Source: Apostichopus japonicus (taxonomy: Eukaryota > Echinodermata > Holothuroidea > Aspidochirotida > Stichopodidae). From it: a DNA stretch of 64,000 bases. The notes under the pieces are model-generated. The model worked only from the letters and a program-made list of their open reading frames with translations, was not told where the DNA came from and ran no database searches. A program made the position numbers and the translations under genes. The DNA is taken from NCBI RefSeq assembly GCF_037975245.1, contig NC_092562.1, positions 4,206,001-4,270,000 of the forward strand, read 5' to 3'. Every line of letters begins with the position of its first letter. The first letter of the stretch is position 1. This document shows positions 14,015 through 26,308 of the stretch, piece after piece.

Positions 14015-17000
14015 AACATGCTGGACTGTGAAGGGAAGGAACACCGAATTTGACCAGTGGTGGAATCAAGTAGCACAAAGCAAGCACAAAAGCCTTTTTT
14101 TGGTTCAAAAAAGCTAATGGATAAATTATACAAGCAGAAATTCCACACTTTTTTGGCGAGTTACATGATGTGATAGATTCCATCTAGAGTCCACCATTTT
14201 GCATTTAAGCCCTCCTTACCTGACAAAAAAATTCTAAAGGGGAGGGGGACACCCCCTCCTCTTAAACCCCTCCCCCAGGACGGCGATCGATAAATTTCAG
14301 ATTTTTTTTCCCCGGCTCAGTCTCATCCCTGACTCGTACAGAAAGCTAGCTTACACTACGCATCCCCTCCCCAGATTTTGTGACAAAGACGGCCTTTAAA
14401 AATTGTATTCGTTGTCATTTTGCATGCTCCTCCCTGTGCAACTATCATGGCAAATCTTTTGTAGTTTAGATAGCATTCCTACCCGCATATACTGACATAG
14501 GATTTTACAGATCTATAAGAAAGATAACTTTATTTAGTTATTATTAAAAACATTGAAATATATGTCACAAACTTAGATTGTTGCTAACTGATGCCAGATA
14601 GATCATTATTTTCGAGATGCAACTGATAGAGCATTCCAATGGCTATTGCATGCATGCCTTTGAGCGGCAACCTCTCCCCAAAATCGGTTACCCTTACAAA
14701 AAGCAAAGTAAAATATTTTTTAGTTTGACAAAAGTAAAATCGTTGAGTTAACCTGACTGGTGCTGGTGAGGTTTGGGGTTCAATCCCTGGCCGGGTCAAT
14801 CTACAGTTTTCCCACCTGAATGACTTTCTAAATTGAAAAATGAAAAGATTCCAAAAATTTGAGTTAAATGTTGAATTGGAAGCCTCCCGACGTGTAAGTT
14901 GTAATCCATTAGCCCTCGCGGGCTTCTCCCACATTTGTGGTCCCTTAATCAACGTAAAAAAAAATGCCTGATTATGATTATTTAAAAAAAATTGAAATAA
15001 GTCAATAACTTATTCTGATCACTGTTTTCTTCTTTTTTTTAGCGGGAAAAGACGACCTGTCAGAGATGGTGTCCAAGATGAAGCCGAACGTGGGCATGGT
15101 CCACGGACTTCCATTTGTCACGGAGAGGAAGGGGTTTGCAGCAATATTAGACAAGGTACAAACTACATCTTTATCCATACCTTGCTCTACAAAGAATATA
15201 CAGGAGGCATAAGTCTGGAATAGCAGAGATGGTGCAAGAATTTTAAGTGCAGCCACTTTAAAGTTGCAGGATGCACCTTGTTACCTGTTTGTGTCCATCT
15301 CTTAAAACTGGACCTCATACCACCACATGATGTCTCCCTCCCCCCCCCCCTTTGTCTGAGAATATGTGCCACAGGATCTTTGTTTCAATTCTTGTACCTT
15401 ATCAAAGATATGGCTGTACATATTGTATGTGGAAAAACTAGTAGACTGTGTACTGTGTGATATTTTGAATGCTTTTGTTTTGTGGCTCATTGTATTCAAT
15501 TTGACCATTTGAATATAATGCAACGCAAACTGCAACAGTTGCAGTGATTTAGTGAAAAGAAAAAGTGATAAAACATGAGCTTTAGCAGGTCCCCTGAGAC
15601 TGGGGGCCATCAAGGGGAGGGGTGGGGCAGGAATGGAGGTGAGGGGAGGGATGAAGTTGGCCAGGGAGTTTGGCCCCCAATTATTTCAGAGCAATGATTG
15701 TCACGCAGACCCGGTCCCATTTGACGGCAATTCCATATTTTTTGGTGGGCCGTTTTGTAAATTAAGAAGAAAGGGAAGAGGTCAATTACAAAAACTGAGA
15801 GATTTACTTCGCACCTCTCTTACCTGTCTCCCACTCCGCATCTGCACTTTCCCATCTACCTAGATAAACTACGCCATGGAATGTTTTAGCACTGCGCCCT
15901 CGCTCCCTGGGCACCACCCACTTACACCTCCTTCCCAATCTACCACTCAGGAAGAAAATTACATATTTCTTTTTTGTTAGCAAAATTTGCTCAGCATTTC
16001 TTGGTTTGTCTGATGATGGCAAGGAATTTTTTTCATATGGGTTTTGTATGTTGTTTTTGTGTTTGTTGCAGGTTTATTTTGGCGGTGCTCACGCCCGTAT
16101 GTACATTACAATGAACGTGGTGGGGATCATCTGTGTTTCCGGCATGTCAAATCTTATAAGGAAATCAATCCTGGACGATGCTGGAGGGCTACAAGAATTT
16201 GCCAAATACATCTCGGAAGATTACTACATGGGTATAGCATGCGCTAGGAGGTAAGTGCCAATCACAGATTACTACATGTGTATAGCATGCACTAGGAGGT
16301 AAGTGCCAGATTACTACATGGGTATAGCGTGCGCTAGGAGGTAAGTGCTAGATTGCTACATGGGTATAGCATGCGCTAGGAGGTAAGTGCCAGATTACTA
16401 CATGGGTATAGCATGCGCTAGGAGGTAAGTGCCAGATTACTACATGGGAATAGCATGCGCTAGGAGGTAAGTGCCAGATTACTACATGGGTATAGCATGC
16501 GCTAGGAGGTAAGTGCCTATCACAGATTACTACATTGGTATAGCATGCGCTAGGAGGTAAGTGCCAGATTACTACATGGGTATAGCATGCGCTAGGAGGT
16601 AAGTGCCTATCACAGATTACTACATGGGTATGGCATGCGCTAGGAGGTAAGTGCCGGATAACTACATGTGTATTGCATACAGAAGGTAAGTGCCTATCAC
16701 AGAGTACTACATGTGTATCATAGGGCCTAGGAGGTAACTGCCAGGTCTGAGGCAGCCACCACCCCTCCCCCCATTCCCTACCCCTTAGTTCTTACCCAGT
16801 CCCATTTAATTAACCTTATTCCATGTGGTTGCCTTTTCCCCGCACAGGATGTTGACTCATTTGGTTTATCGATACAACGAAAATGAAACCTGCTTGTCTT
16901 GCAAGATAAAGCAAAACCCTAAGTGCACACTTTAGAATTTGGATGTCAGTTGTGTATGTATTGTAAAAAAAACAACTTGGATATTGTTTAAAGAACACCT

Positions 17001-18528
17001 TTTAATAGCTTTCATTTTACTCCTTTTTCTTTTCTAGTGGATACGTCACAAGGTTAAGCTCTTTCCCTGCGTTACAGAATGCTGGCTGTCCGTCTCTGTC
17101 GTCCTTCCGAAAAAGGATGGTCAGGTAAATGAGCTGTCAATCATTCTGGGGTATTTTTTTTCTCTCTGGTGGTGTCCCCCTCTCATAAATATCTAAAGTT
17201 ATGTTGCAGGTTTCATTTATTGTCTCTGGAGTCTTACATTCATGATCGGTGGATAATAGCGGTTGAACTCTTATTGAATATGTATGAATATATGCAGCAA
17301 TAATCATGAATGATTTCATACGCAAACAATACTCACAATACTAGTGATGATGTGACCGGGTATCTGGAAACTGGCCTTCAAAAATGACTTTTCTAACTGA
17401 TGAAAGTGATACTAGGCCCCCCCCCCCCATGAACATTTCGATCAAATGCATCTGTTTCCCTGTGACATCTGTGTAATGTAAAATTCTACTGTGAACCTAT
17501 GCAGCAATCTTTCTAAATTTAAGTTTGCAAGGTAATTTGACCCTAGTATGGGAAATAAATGATTGTCGATTTAAAATGGAGTTATCTGTGTTAATTTCGC
17601 TTTCACATTTTTCAGTAGGTTTGGGAATATCACAACGATTTCAACAAGTTTGCCGTTGTTGTATATGCTTTACCCACCTGTTGATTGGACGTATCAGTGC
17701 AAAAAGAGTACCTGGGAAAATTCCCCCCAAAAAAGTGAAAACTTGGCATCCATACTTTGTTCTTGCTGTTAATCTTTAATTCTTCATATCTAAATTGGTG
17801 AAGTCTTTGCTACTTCTTAAAGCACCGTTAACATTTATATTCCTCTGTCTCGTCTTTGTCAGGTGGACGATGGTCCGTGTAGCTACCGTGCCGTCCACGA
17901 TCATCGCCGAACCGATGACGGAGTGCTTCGTGCTCGGTTTATTTGTATCGTGGGCCATTTCTTATCTTACTTCCTGGGACCCGATTGTTTGTTTTATGGT
18001 CCATGTAATACAGTGGTTCATATTGGACTATTTACAACTCAAGGCTTTACAGGTGAGTCCGATAACATTTTGTGAAATTAGTGAGACAGTGTTTGGTTTT
18101 CATTTTTAAATCTATTAATTGTCAGTATTCTACAAATGTTGGGAAGCTAAAGATTGTAGCACAAATACAATTTGTCCACTCCCCCAGACAGATTTAATGC
18201 TCAGGTGGTTAATATTTCAGTTATATTTATTTGCTTTGATCTACAGTTTGCTCCAAATTTAATCTGCAACCAGATGTGGTCATAAACCCCTCACACATTA
18301 GACAAATTCTCGTTTTGTTGGGTTTTACACCTATTAAACCGGGTTTTGAATTTTCCATTTCAGAGGGAGCCATTGAACTTTTCAAAAGTAGACTACACAT
18401 TGGCGTGGATGTACCGTGAATGTCTCACGCCCTTCTTCTTCCTGGAGGGGCTGTTCAGTCGCACAGTCCGATGGCGGACGGGAACCTTTAAGCTCCACTG
18501 GGGCGGCTATCTGGAAGAAGTCCGGTGA
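4932..18528 (+). CDS. UGCG: ceramide glucosyltransferase (UDP-glucose:ceramide glucosyltransferase), exons 2 to last; 5' exon missing
   Basis: This enzyme transfers glucose from UDP-glucose to ceramide on the cytosolic face of the Golgi, the first step of glycosphingolipid synthesis (GT21 family). Exons: 4932-5070, 11929-12031, 13401-13508, 15043-15155, 16072-16250, 17038-17124, 17863-18052 and 18364-18528 (stop 18526-18528). Every junction is GT-AG and keeps frame, giving about 360 codons. The vertebrate protein has about 394, so only ~33 N-terminal residues (the membrane anchor) are missing, in an exon not seen here. Family landmarks are visible: [10 protein letters not shown] (LPGVSLLKPL in vertebrates), EEKDPA (first Asp), LISDSGI (second Asp), MVHGLPF, YISEDYY (catalytic Asp) and RMVRW (the (Q/R)XXRW motif). 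Hydrophobic segments follow in exon 8. The 3' end of exon 6 is repeated tandemly in the next intron, and the exon 3 donor is duplicated. Identity is secure; the start is unknown. Confidence 0.95.
5071..6582. other. UGCG intron sequence with a local diverged repeat
   Basis: No exon is supported. Two diverged copies of a ~40-bp segment (ccaaacttggtaaacagttg near 5502 and ccaaacttggaatacagttg near 5825) flank a stretch of degenerate ttgggc-rich sequence. At 6565-6590 there is one unit, in reverse orientation, of the minisatellite that occupies 10918-11613. Confidence 0.4.
6585..10590. mobile_element. probable Tc1/mariner-like non-autonomous element with ~27-bp terminal inverted repeats
   Basis: The left end beginning CAGTACTGATTTCGCTTAAC (6585) is matched perfectly, in inverted orientation, at the right end (10564-10590). 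The match is 27 bp, and both ends are flanked by TA. A CAGT start and a TA target are typical of the Tc1/mariner group. The sequences just inside the ends differ between the two sides but are both rich in gaaaatcg/aattcg motifs. I see no transposase ORF in the ~4 kb between, only AT-rich DNA, an 18-bp direct duplication (ttcaactggcctgac) near 7891-7925, and A-rich tracts. The alternative is two separate MITEs in opposite orientation flanking ordinary intron. Confidence 0.5.
10918..11613. repeat. minisatellite, 32/36-bp units, about 20 copies
   Basis: Two unit lengths alternate: 32 bp (accacagtactgtaccatag then tcacctactata) and 36 bp, in which ctactata is replaced by ctaagtacaata. Each unit carries the 10-bp palindrome acagtactgt. 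Read on the minus strand, the 36-bp form makes an open 12-residue repeat, which I take as a by-product of a unit length divisible by three. The array lies in the UGCG intron between exons 2 and 3. A single inverted unit at 6565-6590 flanks the other end of the TIR element described at 6585-10590. Confidence 0.95.
12021..12528 (+). repeat. 28-bp duplication of the UGCG exon 3 splice donor
   Basis: The last 11 bases of exon 3 plus the first 17 bases of the following intron (12021-12048, including taggtgagtttgacatatac) recur exactly at 12501-12528. The 452 bp between begin atttacttcgc...cttacctgtctcccc, which resembles sequence starting at about 15803 in a later UGCG intron, and near 12400 they also share tttttttgttagca with about 15970. 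A repeat element may therefore have inserted with duplication of the donor region. The second donor would add a long intron-derived segment if used. Confidence 0.75.
13869..14331. mobile_element. hAT-type MITE with perfect 8-bp target duplication
   Basis: The left end CAGGCATGAGACT and the right end AGTCTCATCCCTG are inverted copies of each other (12 of 13 match). The element is flanked by ACTCGTAC at 13861-13868 and 14332-14339, an exact 8-bp target-site duplication as made by hAT transposases. It carries a poly(T) run (about 13973-14010) and, near 14237-14277, the G/C hairpin core (ggggagggggacaccccctc) shared with other MITEs in this window. No ORF. It lies in the UGCG intron after exon 4. 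Confidence 0.9.
15803..15985. repeat. dispersed repeat related to 12049-12415
   Basis: The stretch starts atttacttcgcacctctctta and ends near cttttttgttagcaaaa. Both ends and scattered internal words (cctgtctccc, ttagcac, gcgccctc) match the segment between the duplicated donors at 12049-12415. It is shorter and diverged. No coding potential or clear terminal repeats were found. Confidence 0.45.
16251..16740 (+). repeat. minisatellite derived from the exon 6 / intron junction of UGCG
   Basis: The last ~28 bases of UGCG exon 6 and the first bases of the intron (gcatgcgctaggaggtaagt) are repeated about 11 more times. GTAAG/GTAAC donors lie at 16251 (authentic), 16299, 16341, 16383, 16425, 16467, 16509, 16557, 16599, 16647, 16686 and 16734. 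Spacings are 42 or 48 bp (one is 39), all multiples of three. The 48-bp form carries an extra tatcac or atcaca. If a downstream donor is used, the frame meets TAA at 16252-16254 at once, so only the first donor gives full-length protein. The last two units are degenerate. Confidence 0.95.
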
Positions 18529-21500
18529 AATCAAACCGGTGATGTCTCTTGAAGCGAAGAGTCTCTGTTCTCAGGTCAAGAATCAGGCGCGAGTTCACAT
18601 CTTGAAAAAAAAACAAATGTTTTCATTTACAGCTAGCTTTTCACAGTATTTCTCGAAAATGCGGAAGTGAAAGCACTGCTTAAGAAGCAGAAGTTGTGAA
18701 GTCACTGGGTAACCAGGAAGGTTTTTCGGCCTTAGGCAGAAACGGAATGATTGTGAATATTCTTCGGAGTGACGAGCAAAAAATGATTCACATGAAAGGC
18801 TGGGGATGGAGTATTCTCTCCCAGAGCAACCATTGTGTCGGAGTGTGGCTATGCACTCTGGAATGATAAAGAGGAACAGCTTGCCATCCAGGCTATGCTA
18901 TCGATTTTGTTGTACATCCAAATTGTAGATATTGGTTGAAGAAGTAATGGATAACCCTATTTGAGGTCTGGATTGATATTCTGAACCAGTGATTTTATTG
19001 ATTGTTGGTCCTCCAATGGTGATGTTCTGCATTTCTCCAAAATGAAATTACTCAAATAAAACTTGCCAGGGTCTGGGGCCGTGGTGGTTCTAAAGTATTG
19101 TTTTTTACCAATTTTCCAAAATGTAAGACTTCAACAAACTTGTGGGGTAATATGTTATGTAAAGGACAGAGCTAGCTTTCTGCTTAAATATAACTAGAAC
19201 CATTTTTATAGAACAAATCACAATCATTTTTTTTTTTGGATAATGGAAGCCCAATATTCCAATATTTTACACACCAAGTATTATAATTATTAATTTTTTT
19301 TCCTCGGATTTTTTCATCAAGATTTGTTTTTCCTGAATAGACTTAGGGTTTTTTTTGTTGTTGTATACTTGGTTTTCAGAGGCTGAGTGCAACTTGGTAC
19401 TTGTTTTACATTTTAAGAAAAAGATGTAATTCACAATGTTTCATTCTTACACCTAGTTGCAATTCCTGTGCTCTTTCTTCCCCCCTCACCCTCCCCTCCC
19501 CCACCCACTTCCCCTCTCTCTGTCTTTCTCTCCGTTTTGATTAACTGTTCTTGTGGCAAAGAATGTATTCCAGTCCTTGTTAACCGTTTTCAATCTGTTT
19601 GCTTTCAAGAAGATATTTGGCCCCTTTTTTGGTTTTCTGGTTTAAGTGCAAATTGTGGAAAGCAAAGGTGAGGGAGATATAGCATGTATTGTGTAGGGTG
19701 AAGATGAAAGTGTGCTACAAAGTGTTTGACTTGTGAGTGGATTAGTCATGAAAATATCATTCTATTTCAGCCAGCACCCTTACTGTGCTACAAGCTATAC
19801 TCCCGTGGTACACAATGTTGACAGTTTCATTGAGTAGGAAGGCATCAGAATATTCCACAATGCTAGTTGAAAACTGTAATATCAAGTGGTTTTGTATTGC
19901 AAACTCTGCATACGGTTTGTTAATACTTGCCAGATAAACCCATCTTTATTCTGATGAAGAGTACAGGGTGGTACTATTATCACCAAATTTAATATTTCCT
20001 TGAAACTTTTACTGAGATAGGGACCGAAGCTTTGCTTTATTGTTAGCGTATGCTCAAGTCGCATTTCAACTCTTGTCTCAAAATGGAAAGTGTTTTGGTG
20101 AGAAATATTATCTTCCTCAATGAATAAATGATGTGCATGTTATAAAGGGAATACCAAAAGAAATTTACCAGCATAGTTGCCATGGTGATGATATCCAGTC
20201 ATATTTTGCAACATATATTCATAAAAATTTCATGAAAGTTTGAAAGATTTACTTCTTTTGGCTTACAAGGTATCCATACCATGAGCATGAAGATTTATAG
20301 CAAATTTTCTGCCGAATATTCCATTTCAGAGGTGTCGTGTGCAGTTTAAAGGGTATGCTCGTGCAAATTTCATATGGATTTATGTTGCAGTGTAACCATT
20401 CCTACCAAGGGATGACTTTGGGTAGACGTTGAGCCTTTCAGCAGGCAAACTAAGTAGAAGAGTGGTAGATCCTGTTATGATTCTAACCCTGTTTAGATTT
20501 TTCAAATTATTACCGAGTAAATCGAACCTGTTTCGTAATGACGATATCAGCTTGTGTGTTGGGGTCAATTCAATTAATAAACATTGTTTAATATTAATGG
20601 TACTCATAACACTGAGGAAGGATTTAGAGTCAACATTTATGTTGGGGGGTGAGGGGTGAGGGGAGGGCGTGGTACTTCATTTATAATGCCATTGCAAGTG
20701 ACCAATTAAAGTCCACATAAGTGTCAAGAGTTTTGACATTGTTTTGTATGGTGCTTTCTCAAGAGCTCGTTTTGCGTGTAGTTATCTCTGTAGTCCTTTC
20801 CTCGAGCAGTCCTTCACGTCGATGTTGGCAGAATTCATTACGACTTTACGATACTAAAATTCCAACATAATCTTGTTGGTTGGTTTCTCTACAGTCCACT
20901 TTCCTTTTCAAACCTGGCAAAGCAAAGTCTCACTTTATGCAAGTTTCAAATTTTGTGGTAGTATTCTACTTGGATGACCATTACCATCTGGTATTAAACT
21001 AACACTCCTTTTGGTTTGGTAAAATTATGCAAAACAGCAGCTACTAAGGGGAATATCGTCTAAAAGATGCTGACAGCATCAATTTAACACCTGCAAATTG
21101 TTAATGTAATTTTAGTTTGTCAGTCTAGCTTTATATACATATTTATATATTATGGTTAAGTTATCTATTAATATATATAAACAATATATATATGTATGTA
21201 TATGTATGTATATATATATATATATATATAAACATACTGTGTGTACATGGCTCCAAATTGAGTCATGCAGGAAATCATACTTTTTCATTGAATATGTCTG
21301 AAAAGCATTCTTTTAACAAATGCCAGAAGGAAGAGAAACTTTCAAGAAAAAATTGTTTTTTATTGCCATCTGGGCTTTTACATGGATAATTATCTGTGAT
21401 TTTGTAAATTAATGGATCTTGGTATCCAGTAACCGTAAAATGCTAGATGTACCATTTTGTGTGCTTTCGATTAAAGTTTGTTTTTAATTACAATCCCAAA

Positions 21501-23147
21501 TTACCTTTGACTTTTTCGTATGTACAATTATTATTTGGTGGAAGTTGATTAACAATGTTGAAACAATTTGTGCAATCAGATGTGAAACCAAATTCTTTAC
21601 TATGAAACTCCATGAAAAAATTAATGAATGACTGGGATTAAGTAAATATTTTGAAAACCTATTTATTTGAACAAGTACTGTATCTTAATCCAGTCAGTAA
21701 ATGTCAGCAGCCATTGAATCAATGACATATTATGATGTTGAAATTTCTCCATTGCAACAAGATATGGGGATGCATATTTATATATTAAATATGTGACAGT
21801 TTTGTTTTCTAACTAATCCTGTTTAATGGGCTGTGTTGGAGAATTTTTTTTATTCTTCATTAACCACAGCAGTGCTCCACTTTACCTCAACAGAAGTAAA
21901 ATATTGGAAAAAGAAAAAGGAGAAAGAGGAAACTTTCAGAATTTTGTAGCTTTGATCTTAAAGGTCATCAGTATTGCCCCCAAATATGCTAGAATGTTTC
22001 AAAATGGTAACCTTTTGCTCAAATGTCAACAAATCATTTAAGTGCCACTGTATAATTAGTTACCCACAATAAGACATCTGATGTTCTATTGTGATACTCC
22101 TCAATGGATTTGAATAATTTGGAGGATCAGAACCTCTACTGAGGAAGGTGCTGTTTAAAACTTCTAGCAAATTTAAGCATTTTCAACTTTGTGGCTGGGA
22201 GTGATGACCTTTAGAGACGTTGTCTCATCAGCTTTTATCATGCAGTTAGATCGACCATCTTTCATAAATCGTAATTTGCTATGATAGTTCAGCAGTGAGG
22301 AATACACGGAACCTGCTCTTTCCTGATTTCCGTGTGCTCACATATGGCCAATAGTTACCAAGCAGTGTCTACATAGACAGAGACTCTGCCCTATTTATAC
22401 CAGAAAGAAATCTTTGAGCGAGACGATAGAACTGAAAAGGAGCTCATTCAAAGCATTACCGGTAGTGGAGCGCGAGTCTGAACTAAAATTGTATATTTAT
22501 ATCATTCACCAGGTATTCCATATTTTCACTTGATACCTAATGGCCAGTAATTAAGAGATGTCTATATGTTTTATGTGTTCCCTTTGGGTGTGGGGTGTTG
22601 TCAACAATCAGACCTCCTACAGATTTACTACGACCCCACCCCCCCCCCACACACAGGAGGGAGGGAAACCCTCATAATTTCAGAGCAATGATTTGTTAAT
22701 ACAGGTATTCATAGAACTTTACAGAATACCTAGTGGGAGAGCCATCCATTGTAATTGGAACAATGCTTGGCTGCTTCTTGTTTCAACTGTTTTATCTTTG
22801 GTCTTCTTAACACTAATCAACATATGATATCACTTCCTTTTAACCTTTGATGCTCCGTACAGTGTGGAGCGGAGGTTACGTATTATTAACGTTTGATTAA
22901 TCCTTGTGATACAGGATATCTAATTTGTGAGGCTGATTGGCTAAAAGTTTTTTCCAATTGCTGATTTTTATTTTTATTCATTTATGGAATCTGGATTCAT
23001 ACTATATAGGGTGTAAAGGATTGGTCAAATGAGAATACTAACAACCTTCTGCCCTCCAAATTGTAAGTTTTTATTACGTTTTACACAATTGAAAATAATG
23101 TAGATGACATATTGAATGTATAAAGCATGAAGAATATATCCAATAAA
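18529..23147 (+). other. UGCG 3' UTR and downstream non-coding DNA
   Basis: No further coding exon is seen after the UGCG stop. Possible poly(A) signals are AATAAA at 19055, AATAAA at 20123, ATTAAA at 21470 and AATAAA at 23142. Which of them ends the transcript cannot be told from sequence. A long AT-rich 3' UTR using one of the later signals is plausible. Confidence 0.5.
21178..21231. repeat. TA/TGTA microsatellite
   Basis: A simple repeat of tatatatgtatgta units grading into (ta)n. Confidence 0.9.
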
Positions 23148-23291
23148 ATGTGGAACAAATTGATGTTACCTCTTATGTTTACTTTCTCTCTTGTCTTGAA
23201 AGATGGTAACCGTGGATAAGCAGTTCAAAATATTATGGAAGAAGTATTGAATTTTGGAGTAAAAATTACAAAAAAAATCCTAGTACACCTT

Positions 23292-23652
23292 CAAGGGCGT
23301 AGGAACCGGGGGGCTGGGGGGCGCCAGCCCCCCCAGTGAAAAATGTGGGGGGCGGAAGTATCATTCCGCCCCCCCCCTCCGCAAGTCAGAAAACCCCTTT
23401 TTCATTTCCAAATGAGAAAAAATTCTCATTTGGAGCACCAAATTGCATTTAAGGCCAAGTGAAAATGCAAAATTCTTTACAAAATGGAGTGGGAGTTGAA
23501 ATGTGCTATATTGCACCAAATTGCATCTGAGGCCACCTGGAAATGCAAAAAAATTCCAAAGGGGAGGGGGACACCCCCTCCCCTTAGACCCCTCCCCCAG
23601 GCCGGCCATCAGTCTTCAGCCCCCCACTCAAAAGTACCTTCCTACGCCACTG
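23292..23652. mobile_element. hAT-type MITE with perfect 8-bp target duplication
   Basis: The ends CAAGGGCGTAGGAA (left) and TTCCTACGCCACTG (right) form a terminal inverted repeat. TACACCTT flanks both sides (23284-23291 and 23653-23660), an exact 8-bp duplication diagnostic of hAT transposition. Inside are a palindrome around aaatgagaaaaaattctcattt and, from about 23558, the G/C hairpin core. The same family, inverted, forms the split element at 49261-54167. There is no ORF, so the element must depend on a transposase made elsewhere. Confidence 0.92.
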
Positions 23653-24169
23653 TACACCTTCACATGTGAAGAAACTGATCTTGGTGTCACAACTACAGGT
23701 TGTAGTGCTTATTCAAAAGTGATTGATCAGGACTTCAGTTCGATGTCAAGGGTCATTCAATTGAATGCTAGCATATAAAAATGGGAGCAATCAGAAGAAA
23801 GCTGTACATCTATCCCCATAACTCAGTCCCGGAGTTTAGCAAAAACAATTAGTCAAAATAAAACAAAAACTGTTAGCAAACTGCTTATCCACTAAAGAAC
23901 CTGTGTAAGAGAATGTGTAAAAGTGAGTGGGCCTGAGGTTTCTGTGTTTGCATTCATGTCCCTCATAGTTTATGTTACTTGTCATTCAGCCTCTTAAGAA
24001 GATCCTGCTAGGATCGTAATGTCAGGCACGCTTACTTAAACACAAAACAATTAGTGCATGAACAAGATGGACCATCTTTTCATATGGCACAGTGGATAGG
24101 TAGCTGTGGCTGTGGGGTATATATGGAAAGGCATTTCATGAGAATTGTATGTCTACTTAATTGTGGACT

Positions 24170-24350
24170 ATTTCAGTTATCTGAAATTCAAATTGGCTTA
24201 TTTGAATTATATATAATCAGAGATATATATATATAATTCAATTTGAGATATCTAAATTAGAATTTCAGTTTTCTGAAGTTTTAATTCAGATATCGGGAAT
24301 TATGCGGTACTCTGAGATACCAGAAATTAATTTCAGATATCTGCGAATAA
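24170..24350. repeat. degenerate palindromic gatatct/aattc simple repeat
   Basis: Repeated self-complementary words (agatatctg, gaattc, aaattaatttc, (ta)n) recur roughly every 15-25 bp, for example near 24205, 24247, 24290 and 24337. The stretch is AT-rich and prone to fold back on itself. It has no coding potential. Confidence 0.6.
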
Positions 24351-24548
24351 AATGAAGGCACACTAAACTTGAGATGTATCCAACATTGCCGGTTGGAAGT
24401 AAAACGGCTTTCCATACCTATCAAAACCAAAACAAATACTCCTGGCCTAACCTAGATGAGTACCACTACCTAGTACCGGTAAGGGTTTTAAAGACCACGG
24501 TATATATTTGCTTGTTTTGGACAATTGCATGAAAAAGAACATTCCAAA

Positions 24549-26275
24549 ATGGAGGGGGAACGAAAGCGTGTTCATAAAGCAACTGCTGGTATGACGGTCG
24601 CACAAAAGCTGGAACGAAAACGAGCGTCCAGCAGAAGAAGCAATTTGTGCCGTGTTAGGCTTGGGGAGCACCTGAAAAGATGGAACCGACTTAAACAAGA
24701 ACACGGCGTAAGCACGGATATTGACATGGCAAAGATACTTTTGGATAGGTGAGAACTGAGATACATATCTATCTGCATTGTCTGGGTCTATATTATCAGT
24801 ATTCACGTTCAGTACTTCTGTTGCATTATAACGTTTAGTGAATGCCGTTAAGGAGTAATGACATAGGGATATAAACGTACGTACCGTAACGTTTGGCCTA
24901 AGTTGCTGCCACTTGCAATCCTGCACAGCAGATTGTGATACAACTACATGGCCATGCCAAGGATAACTGAGTTAGGCCTCCACCTAGTAGTAGTATAGTC
25001 AGTAGTGCGAAGTTCGGCATACTGCGAAGTTCGGACACCCTAAGAAATACACGATTTTAAAAAGACAACTGACAGGAAGAGCCAAATTTCACCCAAAAGT
25101 ACGAAGCTACAGTTATTTTCTCTCCAAAATGGCCCGTGTGCAAGAAATTACTTACATATTAGTCAATAAAATGACGGAGATCTATGAAGTCTGTTATATT
25201 ACTGAAAAAGCAACTGCGCCACCAATTTTATCACCAGCGCCACACTGTGGGTTGCGTGTCCGAACTTCGCAATACTCTAGCAAAGAAATACCAGTTCCAC
25301 AATCACGAAGAATCTTCTTGGAAAACAACGTGAAAACAGTTTGCAGGAAAGAAAGTTTGGCCGTACTACTATAGTACTAGTAGCATGGTGACTTCGAAGT
25401 TCGGACACTTAAGACTTAAAACACCCCAAAACTAAATCTTCTGGTATAATTCACCAGAAAATATACTTCATATGGTGGGAGAATTGTGTTATAGTACGAT
25501 ACACGGCCAAACTTTCTTTCCTGCAAACTGTTTTCACGTTGTTTTCCAAGAAGATTCTTCGTGATTGTGGAACTGGTATTTCTTTGCTAGAGTATTGCGA
25601 AGTTCGGACGCGCAACCCACAGTGTACCTTGGTAGGTACCTTGGGGTGCTTTTGGACAGTACCTTAACTTTCAAAGACCATTTATCTATGATTTGCAAGA
25701 AAATATCCTGCCGTCTTGGGATACTTGGGAGGGTTAAGAAGTATCTTCCACACAAATACAGGATTATGGTGTACAATAGTTTGATAAGCCCCCACTTTGA
25801 TTATGCTGGTTGTACCTGGTCTAACACCTGTGCCAAGTATAAAAAATGTCTGGTATCTCTGCAAGGAAGAGCTGGTCGAATTATTCTAGATCTTCCTAGG
25901 ACTGCACCTACAGCTGATGTTCTCTCAGCTCTATCCTGGATCCCTATAGAGCAAAGATGGAATTATCACCGTCAGGTTTTTATGCATAAAATCCACATAG
26001 CAGCTGCTCCTGACTATCTCTGTGACAAGTATGCCCATGTCTCCTCGAGTGAATCTGCCACAAGAGCTTCTACCTCTGGTGGTTTCTGCCTTCCACATTC
26101 CAACACTATTTGGGGGAGACGTCGTCAAACTTGCCATGGGGTTAATCAATGGAATGCACTGCCTCGGCATATTCGTATGTGCAATAACACTGATACCTTT
26201 AAAAATAAACTAAAATGTGCAATTAGAAATGGCCTGGCTTTCTGGAATCTTTGAAATCGAATTAGATTTTTATTT

Positions 26276-26308
<33 letters not shown>

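Noticed and set aside
24447-24926. 159-codon minus-strand frame opposite exon 1 of the unnamed gene
   Set aside because: It overlaps a better supported exon, has no recognisable domain and no splice context.
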